Below, piece after piece: positions 18,068 to 26,583 of a stretch of 39,481 bases of DNA. The first letter of the stretch is position 1; each line of letters begins with the position of its first letter. The position numbers were made by a program, and so were the translations under genes. Source of the stretch: Myxococcales bacterium (GTDB lineage: Bacteria > Myxococcota_A > SURF-8); assembly GCA_003598065.1 (NCBI GenBank), contig QZKR01000049.1, positions 1 to 39,481 on the forward strand, in the 5' to 3' direction. Below the pieces are notes generated by a model. It made no database searches. It was not told where the DNA came from and was given only the letters and a program-made list of their open reading frames with translations.

Positions 18068-20557
18068 ATGCGCGCGCATCTTTTCGCATGGTTCGCGGTT
18101 TTCGCGCTTGTGGGTCTGATCGCCGCCTGCGACAGCGGCGACGATCAGACGGAGCCGTCCACCGACGGCGACGAAACGGCCGACGGGGACACGGACGGCG
18201 ACATCGACGGCGATGCGGAAGCGACGGACGGAGACGAGGAAGGCGAGGTCGAGTACCCCGACCCGAGCTTCGTCTACGAAGTGCGCACGCCGCCCGCCTC
18301 GCTGGCCGACGAGCCGTTCGCGCAGGAATTTCCCGAATTCTTCAAAACCGCCGGCGAGGAGGCGCTCGCCGACGTCCGCGCCCTGGCCGTTTTCGGCCAG
18401 GATGTCTGGGCCGGGACGGGCGACGGCCTGTTCGTCAAGCTGAACGGCCGCGACGCCTTCGCCCGCGTGCCGCTTTTGGGCGCGCCCGAGCCGTCTTCCG
18501 TCGTCGCCATCGCCCGCCGGACCTACAATGACCGCGTCGTCGCCACGCTGGCCGGGCACGTCGTCCTTGCCGCGCCCGATGGCGCGCAGTCGGAACTGAT
18601 CGCCTTCCCGCACGGCGCGATCGTCGCCGTCGCCGCCGACGGCGGCCAGCTCATCGCCGCCACGGCGGACGCGATCTACCATTACACGGAAGCTTCCGGC
18701 GAGTTCGAGCAGGTGTCCGAAAGCGCGCTTTCCGTACGCAGCCTGGCGCTGGGGACGGACGGGACGCTGTACATCGCCGGCGAGGCCGGCGTCAACGTGG
18801 TCCCGCCGGCGGGCCAACCCGCCGTCTGGAACGCCGAAAACGGCAAGCTCGTCGATAACGACGCCCGGGCGGTGGCGGTTTGCGGAAACCGCGTCGTCGT
18901 CGCCACGGCGCAGGGTCTCGCCGTTCACGACGGCGCGACCGTCGCGCTGCGCCGCGCCGAACCGGACGGTTTGCCCACGGACAACCTCATCGCCATCGAC
19001 TGCACGGACCAGGGCGTTCTGATCGGCCATGAAATCGGCGCGACCTACCTCAAGGCCGATTTCTCGCACACCGACCACTACATCTCCGGCCGCTGGATCC
19101 CGGACAACCGCGCCCCGGCCGTGGCGCTCGATGCGAACGGCGGCCGCTGGATCGGCACGGCGGGCGGCGTCTCGCGCATCTATCTGCGGACCCGCACGCT
19201 GGCCGAGAAGGAACGCGCCTTCCATGCCATGGCGCCTTACTTCTACCGCATGGACGGCGTCGAGGGCGCGTTCATGTCCTCCGACGGCAGAACGCCGGAG
19301 CCGGAGACCGACCCGTCGGAAATGAGCTTAGGCGACAAGGACAACGACGGCCTCTGGACGCAGATGATGATCGGCGGCTGGTGCTTCGCCTACGCCGCCA
19401 CCGGCGACGAGGAATATTACCGGCGCGCCCGGCTGGCGATGAACAACATGCTGCTCCTGATCGACATCCCGGCCCCCTTCTTCGAGGAGGCCGGCCTCGG
19501 CGCCGGCTACGTCTCGCGCTCGCTGATCCGCGAGGACGAAACCGACCTCTGGAACGCCAAGAAAAGCGAGGCCGAACAAATCGGCGACAAGGGCATCCTG
19601 CGCTGGAACGAGGCCGAGCACGGCGACTGGCGCTACCTGTTCAAGGTGGACACCTCCTCCGACGAGGTGGCCGGCCACTTCTTCGGCTTCCCGGTCTATT
19701 ACGACCTCTGCGCCAAGGACGACGCCGAACGGCGGGAGATCGCCGACCGCGCCGTGTCGCTGGCCGACTACATCCTCCGCCACGACTTCCTGCTTCTGGA
19801 CCTCGACGGCACGAAGACCACCCACGGCCACTGGAACCCGGAAGCGCTGGCGATCGCCGTGGACGGCGTGGGGCCCTGCATCGACGCCGGCTACGACATC
19901 GAGGCGTGCTTCGAGGCCGACGGCGGCGGCGGCTGGCTCAACGCGCTGGAAATCCTCGGAACGATGCTCGCCGCCTATCACATGAGCGGCGACACGAAAT
20001 TCTACGACGCCTTCCTGATGCTGGTCGATGAGCACCGCTACGACGAAGTGGCGATGCCGGACAGCGACACGTGGACCGTCACCAACCCGCGCATCAAGAA
20101 CCACTCCGACCACGAGCTGGCGATGCTCGCCTATACGACGCTGTTGCGTTACGAGCCGGACGAGACGCGGCGGGCCTACTGGCGCGAGTCGCTGAAGTTC
20201 CTCTACGACTACGAGCGGCCGGAGCGCAACCCGTGGTGGACGTCGATCTACGCCCTTTCGGGCGGCGTAGACCCCGACGTGGAAAGCGCCGTGCGCACGC
20301 TGCGGGAGATCCCCGACGACCTGCGCGAGTGGTATTTCGACAACAGCCACCGCAAGGACGCGAATCTGGACGTCGTGGACCGTTTCGAGGACCCGCAGTT
20401 CGATCGCGTCTTCCCCTTCGACGAAATCCGCACCATGTGGTGGAACGGCAACCCGTACAGCGTCGTGGACGGCGGCGACGGTCGCGGCTGGCAGGCGCCG
20501 ACGGCCTGGCTCTTGCCCTATTACATGGCTCGGTATGCGGGACTTATCGAAGAGTAG
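18068..20557 (+). CDS. large secreted lipoprotein: beta-propeller-like plus helical-barrel domains
   Basis: The 829-residue protein has a signal sequence with a clear lipobox LIAAC (Cys21). An acidic linker of repeated Asp-Gly-Asp follows (to about residue 65). Residues about 75-380 carry short repeated strands of the type 'VWAGTGDGLFV', 'LYIAGEAGV' and 'WIGTAGGVS', typical of a seven-bladed propeller of the two-component-regulator or ligand-binding kind. Residues about 390-829 are helical and rich in Trp, Tyr, Asp and His. They resemble an (alpha/alpha) toroid as found in glycoside hydrolases and lyases, but I cannot name a family or catalytic pair. The location is likely the outer membrane surface or periplasm. 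It converges with the next lipoprotein gene with only six bases between the stops. Confidence 0.8.
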   Translation: MRAHLFAWFAVFALVGLIAACDSGDDQTEPSTDGDETADGDTDGDIDGDAEATDGDEEGEVEYPDPSFVYEVRTPPASLADEPFAQEFPEFFKTAGEEALADVRALAVFGQDVWAGTGDGLFVKLNGRDAFARVPLLGAPEPSSVVAIARRTYNDRVVATLAGHVVLAAPDGAQSELIAFPHGAIVAVAADGGQLIAATADAIYHYTEASGEFEQVSESALSVRSLALGTDGTLYIAGEAGVNVVPPAGQPAVWNAENGKLVDNDARAVAVCGNRVVVATAQGLAVHDGATVALRRAEPDGLPTDNLIAIDCTDQGVLIGHEIGATYLKADFSHTDHYISGRWIPDNRAPAVALDANGGRWIGTAGGVSRIYLRTRTLAEKERAFHAMAPYFYRMDGVEGAFMSSDGRTPEPETDPSEMSLGDKDNDGLWTQMMIGGWCFAYAATGDEEYYRRARLAMNNMLLLIDIPAPFFEEAGLGAGYVSRSLIREDETDLWNAKKSEAEQIGDKGILRWNEAEHGDWRYLFKVDTSSDEVAGHFFGFPVYYDLCAKDDAERREIADRAVSLADYILRHDFLLLDLDGTKTTHGHWNPEALAIAVDGVGPCIDAGYDIEACFEADGGGGWLNALEILGTMLAAYHMSGDTKFYDAFLMLVDEHRYDEVAMPDSDTWTVTNPRIKNHSDHELAMLAYTTLLRYEPDETRRAYWRESLKFLYDYERPERNPWWTSIYALSGGVDPDVESAVRTLREIPDDLREWYFDNSHRKDANLDVVDRFEDPQFDRVFPFDEIRTMWWNGNPYSVVDGGDGRGWQAPTAWLLPYYMARYAGLIEE

Positions 20558-20563
20558 CGCCGG

Positions 20564-21901
20564 TTACTCGCCGAAGATAAATGCCGCCAGCGAGATGCGC
20601 CAGCTTCCTCCCTCGGCGACGTCGGGGATGGTCAGCGTCAGTTCGTGCTCGCCGGCGACGAGCGGCGGGTCGAGGAAGAAGGGCGGGGTGACGCTCCCCG
20701 GACACCAGTTGGCGCGCGGCGCGCGAACCGAGGCCATCGCTCCGCAGGGGTTTTCCAGACAGTAGTCGAAGCCGCCGGTCGGCGAACCGTAATGAGCCTC
20801 GGTGCATAGCGTGGTGCAGTCGTCGCGCCATGGCCGCAGCAAGATCGCTTCGCCGCCGTCGAACGCTGCCTCGTGACGACGCCGGCAGAATTCCTCCGCC
20901 GGTCCGATGCAGAACAGCGGACTGCCCTGCGCCCCGCCGTGGCCCGTGGCGCGATACTCCACCCTGGCGCTTGTCGCCCCCTCCGGCAGCGAAAACGGAA
21001 CGGCCAGCGTCCCCGTCGAAGCGCCATAGCCGCCGTTGTAGAGCGGCAGAACGGCGAGGACCTGGCGCGGCGGCGGGCCGGGAAGCAGCTTTAATTTCGC
21101 GCTGACAAACCAGCCGCCGTTCGAGCCCGTCACCTGACCCGAGGCGTCGGACCAGGTGGAAATGAACGCCCGCAGCCGATGCGCGCCCGGCAGACCGTTG
21201 GCCGCGTCGGTGATGTCGGCTTCGAAGTGGAGCGGTCCGCCGAAAGGCGTGATGGCGCGGACAAGCTCCAGAGCCGGGGGATCGCCTTCCGTCTGCGGGT
21301 CGTCGAGCGTGAACTCGAAATTGCGGTCGAAGGCGTCGCAGTCGGCCGGCCAGTTCTGGCCTTGCGGCGGCGGGTTGCCTTGCCAACTGGAGAAAGGATA
21401 GCAGGTGGTGTCGAGATCGACGACGAGCCGGACATTGGCGAAGGGGCCGCCCGAAAAGTCGATATCGGCCGCGAGGCTCTGAAAATTCGGCCCGGCGGGA
21501 TTGCTGCCGATGCGCGCCCGGTCGAAGACGACGACCGTCGCCGTGTTCGGGTCTTCCGGCTCGACATCCTCCTCCGCCTCCGGGGCTTCAGCCTCTTCCT
21601 GCTCACTGGCGAGATCCGCGTCGTTTTCGGCTGCGTCCTCGTCGCCGTCGGTCTCTTCCTCGATAACATCGGCCGAATCACTGTCTGTGAGTTCTTCTTC
21701 CGGTGTTTCCCTTTCGAGTGGCTCGCTGTCTCCCTCTCCCTCGGCGATGACGTCCTCATCGCCGTCCGCCGGTTCCGATTCGCTATCCGCCTCGCCCGCT
21801 GCGTCTTCGTCGCCCGGATCGCTCTTGTCAGCCGAATCCGAGCAGGCGATCACGGTCAACAGCAGGATTGCCGAAAGCCATGGCCAGGCGTTTTTCATCA
21901 T
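20564..21901 (-). CDS. secreted lipoprotein with PNGase F-like domain
   Basis: The 445-residue protein has the lipobox VIAC (Cys20) and a long Asp/Glu-rich linker (to about residue 130). The rest is a Cys-rich beta domain. The C-terminal part, with TGHGGAQGSP, EFCRRRHE, WRDDC and RANWCPG, recalls the jelly-roll domains of bacterial peptide-N-glycosidase F. That enzyme removes N-glycans from glycoproteins, but the family also has many members of unknown activity, and I could not confirm the catalytic Asp and Glu. The start is the first of two adjacent ATGs because GAGG lies five bases before it. It is 7 bases behind the hydrolase lipoprotein gene, so both are made together. Confidence 0.75.
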   Translation of the reverse strand: MMKNAWPWLSAILLLTVIACSDSADKSDPGDEDAAGEADSESEPADGDEDVIAEGEGDSEPLERETPEEELTDSDSADVIEEETDGDEDAAENDADLASEQEEAEAPEAEEDVEPEDPNTATVVVFDRARIGSNPAGPNFQSLAADIDFSGGPFANVRLVVDLDTTCYPFSSWQGNPPPQGQNWPADCDAFDRNFEFTLDDPQTEGDPPALELVRAITPFGGPLHFEADITDAANGLPGAHRLRAFISTWSDASGQVTGSNGGWFVSAKLKLLPGPPPRQVLAVLPLYNGGYGASTGTLAVPFSLPEGATSARVEYRATGHGGAQGSPLFCIGPAEEFCRRRHEAAFDGGEAILLRPWRDDCTTLCTEAHYGSPTGGFDYCLENPCGAMASVRAPRANWCPGSVTPPFFLDPPLVAGEHELTLTIPDVAEGGSWRISLAAFIFGE

Positions 21902-21908
21902 CGTCGCC

Positions 21909-24056
21909 TCAGTTGGGGTCGCAAGACCCATCGCAGTATTGCACGACCTGCCCTTCCAGCAGGAAGGTCGAAACCTGCTCCAGCGCGTTCTGCAGAAAAA
22001 CCATATCGGAGTGCACGCCGTTGTCGTCTTGCGGCGGGAAATTACCCGCTGGCGGCCAGTTGCCTTCCTCGTCAAGGTGGTCGGGCAGCAGATACTGGGT
22101 AAGCACGGAGTCCGGCGTCGGCGACTCGATCGCTTCCAACCCGAAGACCTCATATGCGCCGGGCGTCATCTGTTTCAGGCCGATGCCGCGCGCCAGCATT
22201 TCCGTGGTCATGTTTGGCACCTGGCAGTCGCCGATCGCCTCCTGGAGAATCACCGCGCGTCCCTCCGGTTTGTCGGGCAGCGGACGGCGGAACATCAGCT
22301 GCGTCAGGTTGATCGGATCGGAGTGATCGAAGCGCGACTGCATGAAGCCGATGCCCAATTGCCGAATGAGCGGATCGGGATATTCGATCTCGAAGAAAAG
22401 CTGGATGTTGGTCCAGACGATCGAACGCGGCAGCATATTGGACCACACGGATCCGGGAACGGTGAGCACGCCGCGCCGGATGCGGTTGGACAGCGAAACG
22501 AATGACGAACCCTGAATGCCGCCCAGGCTCACGCCGTAGTAATAGACGCGTTCGGGGTCCAAGAGCGCGTGGTCGCCAATTTTGACCTGCGGGTCCTCCT
22601 GCAAGGGGCCGAGCGCCAGTTCCGTCATCGTGAGATTATTGACGAGCGACTGTTGCAGCCGGTCGGTGACCAATCCGAGGCGGTTCAGATCGGGCACGAT
22701 TTCGTCGATGATGAGCTGCAGGTCGTCGTGGGAAAGGCCGATCCAGTCCGTGGCGATCACCGCCGCGCCGAACTCCGCGGACAGGGGTTGAACCACCGCC
22801 TCGCCGGCCCAGCCGTTGGTGAGGTACTCGCGGCCTTCGCCGAAAATGCCGTGGCCGAAGACGATCAGCGGGATCGGCTCGCCGTTCAGCGCCGCCGGCG
22901 GAATAATCATTGTAAAGGGAAACGACTGGTTCGTCGTCCGCCGGATCGGGTGGTGCGCGTCGTCGTACTCGAAAACGTCGTCTTCGTTGAGATAGGTAGG
23001 GACTTCGAATGCGCCTTTCACCAGCTTGAGGACGTTGGCGTTGTAGTTGTCGGCCACTTCCTCGATCGTATAGGCGAGCGTCGGTCCGCCGGCGACGCGC
23101 AAGGTTTCCTCGCGCATCGAGAGCACGGAGCCGAGCACGAAGTCCTCGCTGGCCACCATGAAATCCCAGGCCAGAAGCAATTCCCCGCGGGCGTAGCCGC
23201 GCTCATTGAGAAAAGCAAAGATTCCGTCGAACTTCTCGCGCGCGGTTTCGATTTCGGCGTTTGTCGTGTAAACGCCGTCGCGCAAGGCGGCGAAGGCGGC
23301 CGGCGACTCGAAGGCCCCGCCGTCCACGTCGCGCAGCGAACTGCGCAGCGCGACGACGTGCCGGTGGCCCATCTCCATCGGCTCCATCGGACGGACGATC
23401 AGGACGTAGCGGCCGGGCCAGCGCTCGGAGCGGTTCATATCCATTTCCGACATGAACGCCAGCCGCTTTCCCGTGTCGAGATCGAAGACGGCGATGGGAT
23501 TCTCCTGCGCCAGCGAGTCCGACAGATTTTCGATCGGCGTGAGATGTTCCGGCGCGACATCGACGCCGAAATGGACGAGCAGCGGAGCGGCCGGCGAGCA
23601 GCCGTCGGCCGCGTTGGCCGAGGCGATGTCGAAGTGCGAATCGCCGTTTCTGTTCGGCAGGGCGTCGGGCGGATAGTCGCCGCGAACGCCCGTGGGGCTG
23701 TCGGCGTCCGGCCGCTCGAAGAACGAACTCGGGAAAGGCAGCACGCACTCGTCGCTGGTGGCGAAAGGATTGCAGCCGGGAACGAGGTCGAGGGTGACGC
23801 GCTCGATGTCGTCGTCGAAGTCCCCATCGAGGTCGCCGTCCGTCTCGCCGTCGCCGGCGTCGCCATCCCCGGACGGCTCACGCTCGGATTCGTCGCCGTC
23901 CGGCGTCTCTCCGTCGCCGTCGGCCGAGACGTCGTCGTCCGCTCCGGCGTCGCCGTCCGTCGCGCTTTCGGCGCCGTTTTCCGTCGCGCAGCCGGCGAGG
24001 ATCAGCAAGAATAAAATCGCCAACATTCCCCTGTTCAACACCAAGCATCGCGTCAT
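21909..24056 (-). CDS. secreted lipoprotein alpha/beta hydrolase (extracellular lipase/esterase-like)
   Basis: The 715-residue protein has lipobox LAGC (Cys23), then an Asp-Gly-Glu repeat linker to about residue 80. A beta-rich N-terminal domain follows, with NPFATSDECVLPFPSSFF, a segment I have seen in large bacterial lipase-like proteins. The hydrolase domain has the oxyanion motif FGHGIFGEG, the nucleophile elbow YGVSLGG, a likely acid in AIGDCQVPN and a likely His in NGVHSDMVF. I prefer ATG at 24056: AAAGGA lies nine bases before it, while ATG at 24065 abuts that site. It is first of a two-gene operon with the PNGase F-like gene. The substrate is unknown. Confidence 0.82.
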   Translation of the reverse strand: MTRCLVLNRGMLAILFLLILAGCATENGAESATDGDAGADDDVSADGDGETPDGDESEREPSGDGDAGDGETDGDLDGDFDDDIERVTLDLVPGCNPFATSDECVLPFPSSFFERPDADSPTGVRGDYPPDALPNRNGDSHFDIASANAADGCSPAAPLLVHFGVDVAPEHLTPIENLSDSLAQENPIAVFDLDTGKRLAFMSEMDMNRSERWPGRYVLIVRPMEPMEMGHRHVVALRSSLRDVDGGAFESPAAFAALRDGVYTTNAEIETAREKFDGIFAFLNERGYARGELLLAWDFMVASEDFVLGSVLSMREETLRVAGGPTLAYTIEEVADNYNANVLKLVKGAFEVPTYLNEDDVFEYDDAHHPIRRTTNQSFPFTMIIPPAALNGEPIPLIVFGHGIFGEGREYLTNGWAGEAVVQPLSAEFGAAVIATDWIGLSHDDLQLIIDEIVPDLNRLGLVTDRLQQSLVNNLTMTELALGPLQEDPQVKIGDHALLDPERVYYYGVSLGGIQGSSFVSLSNRIRRGVLTVPGSVWSNMLPRSIVWTNIQLFFEIEYPDPLIRQLGIGFMQSRFDHSDPINLTQLMFRRPLPDKPEGRAVILQEAIGDCQVPNMTTEMLARGIGLKQMTPGAYEVFGLEAIESPTPDSVLTQYLLPDHLDEEGNWPPAGNFPPQDDNGVHSDMVFLQNALEQVSTFLLEGQVVQYCDGSCDPN

Positions 24057-24240
24057 CGGCGGCATTCCTTTCTCGCGATTGTATTTAGGGGCGCTTTGCT
24101 GTAGATTTTAAACATAACGGCATCGCCGCGAGAAATCCACAAAATCCGCCATGTCGGCCTGCGGCCCGGGCGGGAAGGGCAGAGGCCGGATTCGGAGGCC
24201 CGACACGGCGCGTCCCGGACGAAAGAGGAGAATCATACTC

Positions 24241-25854
24241 GTGGGGAGGGGAGGTTTATCGCTGGTTCGGAGGATCGCCGCCTTGACGGCGGTCGCGATT
24301 TTTTTGGCTCCCGGTTTCGCGCGAGCGGAAGGCGCGGATCTCCCCATCGTTTTCAACGGAAACGCCTGCCTGGACGACGCCGAGCTTCTCGAAACGCTCA
24401 ATCTCGGCGACGTCGCGCGGGTCACGCCGCCGCTTGCGCGCGTGGCGCGCAAGCGGCTTTTGAATCACTACCACGCCCAGGGCTATGTTCTGGCGCGCAT
24501 CTGGACCAAGATCCACAAAGGGAAGCTCTATGTCTCGATCGACGAGGGCCGGCTCGACCGCGTCATCATCCGCGGCTACGACTCGGTGCGCACCTCGCTC
24601 GTCCGCCTGTCCTTGGAATTGCCGCACGAAACCTACAACAAGCCTCTCTTCGAGGAGCGGCTCGCCAAAGTGAAAAAAGACCTCCAACTGCAGCGCATCA
24701 AAGTGCGGATCGTCAAGTCGAAAGACGTGCGCCACGAGGACTGGCAGCTTTCCGACATCGGCTTTTCCTGGCTGCGCGAAGCGAGCGGCTACGAGTTGCA
24801 CCTGCAGGTGGAATCGGAGCGCGGCGAAGGCCCGAGCATGGGCGTGGAGATGATTTCGCCATACGGCGTCGTGCCGCGCGCCTCCTGGACGCGCTACCGC
24901 GCCTTCTTCGAGGAAAACGAGGACCGGCTGAATCTCTACCTGCAAAGCGGCTACTGGATCCGCAAGAGCCTGAACGGCGGCAGTTACGAACCGGCCTTCA
25001 CCCATGTCCGCGGCGGCGGACGCTACGAGTACCCCCGCCTGTGGAATCTGGTGCGCTTCTCCCACGATCTGTATACCGACCTCTCGGTTGTCCAGCGCTC
25101 CGACCTGCCTCTCGACGCCTACTGGGACAATACGACGCACGCCTCGCTCAACATCGGTTTCGACTTCTTCAAGAACTTCACCCTTTTCGTCGGCGGCGCG
25201 GTGGAATACAAGTACGTTTTCTCCATCGTCAAGGTGAAGGATGAGGAATTTTTCGTCGATCCCTTCGCCCATTTGCGCGGCGTCTTCACCGCCGGCCTGC
25301 GATACAAATGGGCCGGCGACGAGCTGCGCAACGACCGCGACAGCTTCGCCTCCCTCGCCGTCAGCCCGCACCTGGAGAAGATCAGCACCTTCTATCGCGG
25401 CGAGATCTATGGCCAGCAATTCCTGCCTTTCGGCTGGCACGATCTGATTTTCAAGGTGAAATTGCTGGGCACGCTCGGCGCTTCGCCGTTCTACGACGAA
25501 GCGTCGCTCTCCGGCGACACCCTGCGCACGTTCTACCCCTCGTCGTACTTCATCGACAACGCGGCCTGGCTGTCGGCGGAGTTCCGCGTTTCGCTCTGGC
25601 GGGACATCGTCAAGCTGTCCGTCTATCACGACCTGGCGCTGTTCGGCCAGATCGAGCACGACCCGCGCGGCCTGACGCGAAAGGGCTACGGCGCAGCGGA
25701 CGAGAAGGCGGAGTTCGCCTGGGCGAACAGCTTCGGCCCCGGCTTCCATTGGCTGATTCTGGACACGTTCCAGTTCGACATTTACGGAGCGTTCGGCTTT
25801 TCGCCGTCGGGCTTCGCCGTCAACCCGTACTTCTCCTTCAAGAAGGTCTATTAG
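24241..25854 (+). CDS. outer-membrane protein with POTRA-like domains and beta-barrel (Omp85-like)
   Basis: The 537-residue protein has a basic N terminus, a hydrophobic signal segment ending ARA, then one or two POTRA-like units (about 30-180; GYVLARIWTKIHKGKLYVSIDEGRL and the GY...V repeat). These are followed by a long run of amphipathic strands ending in an aromatic (KKVY). This matches the Omp85/two-partner secretion layout (BamA, TamA, ShlB), though it is short for BamA. It is probably a specialised translocator or surface-antigen assembly protein. The start is GTG at 24241, with AGAGGAG ten bases upstream; the frame opens earlier but without a signal. The next gene starts two bases after its stop. 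Confidence 0.75.
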   Translation: MGRGGLSLVRRIAALTAVAIFLAPGFARAEGADLPIVFNGNACLDDAELLETLNLGDVARVTPPLARVARKRLLNHYHAQGYVLARIWTKIHKGKLYVSIDEGRLDRVIIRGYDSVRTSLVRLSLELPHETYNKPLFEERLAKVKKDLQLQRIKVRIVKSKDVRHEDWQLSDIGFSWLREASGYELHLQVESERGEGPSMGVEMISPYGVVPRASWTRYRAFFEENEDRLNLYLQSGYWIRKSLNGGSYEPAFTHVRGGGRYEYPRLWNLVRFSHDLYTDLSVVQRSDLPLDAYWDNTTHASLNIGFDFFKNFTLFVGGAVEYKYVFSIVKVKDEEFFVDPFAHLRGVFTAGLRYKWAGDELRNDRDSFASLAVSPHLEKISTFYRGEIYGQQFLPFGWHDLIFKVKLLGTLGASPFYDEASLSGDTLRTFYPSSYFIDNAAWLSAEFRVSLWRDIVKLSVYHDLALFGQIEHDPRGLTRKGYGAADEKAEFAWANSFGPGFHWLILDTFQFDIYGAFGFSPSGFAVNPYFSFKKVY

Positions 25855-25856
25855 CT

Positions 25857-26492
25857 ATGTCGTGGACGAAACGCAAGACGACTCCGGCGGCCGTGTCGTC
25901 GGCGACATGGCGGGGCTGGCTTATGGCGCTTGTCGCGATCTGGCTGGCGATGTTCCCTTCCGCCGCCTGGGCCGACGAGGATGAAATCGAGGAAACGCGC
26001 CGCCTCGATTACTTCACGGTCGCTCCCAAACTGGGCTACGTCTACTTTGTCGCCCACGAGGATCAGGCCTTGGAAATTTCCCGCCGGCACGCCATGCTGG
26101 CGATGGTGAGCTTCGACGTCGGCGATCTCGGCTATGCTTTCGAGACCGAGCCGTACTTCAGCATCGAAGTGGCGAGCGGCGAAAAACCGTTCTACGGCCT
26201 GGGGGCCAATCTGCAGATGGTTTATCGCTTTTACGTCCACCACATCGCGCCGTCGTTCGGCATGGGCGTCAAAGGCGGCTATCTCTTCGGCGAGGAATTG
26301 AAGCACGGCATGGAACTGTACGGCCGCTTTCCCCTCGCCGTATCGTTTTACATGGGCGAGGACATCGCCTTCCTGATCGAAGTCGGCCTGATGTACGGCA
26401 TCACCGGGCTGCAAGGAGCGCGGTTCGGCAAAGACCTTCAGTTCGCCGATGGTTTCGCCGTCGATTGGACCGTGGGAATCCGGTGGCCTTGA
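25857..26492 (+). CDS. small outer-membrane beta-barrel protein
   Basis: The 211-residue protein has a twin-Arg-free signal peptide with hydrophobic core around 20-36 and a probable cleavage after AAWA. Alternating amphipathic strands follow and it ends in a short aromatic strand (GIRWP). No family could be named. The gap to the preceding Omp85-like gene is two bases, so translation is coupled. It is a plausible substrate or partner of that protein (inference). An acidic DEDEIEE stretch follows the cleavage site. Confidence 0.7.
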   Translation: MSWTKRKTTPAAVSSATWRGWLMALVAIWLAMFPSAAWADEDEIEETRRLDYFTVAPKLGYVYFVAHEDQALEISRRHAMLAMVSFDVGDLGYAFETEPYFSIEVASGEKPFYGLGANLQMVYRFYVHHIAPSFGMGVKGGYLFGEELKHGMELYGRFPLAVSFYMGEDIAFLIEVGLMYGITGLQGARFGKDLQFADGFAVDWTVGIRWP

Positions 26493-26583
26493 GCGGCGGA
26501 AAAACGTCGCCGAAGGGGGTTTTGCAGCGCATGCGGGAACGGTTTGCAAGTCGGCGGCTTTGATGGGATTGCCGCGCGGCGTT

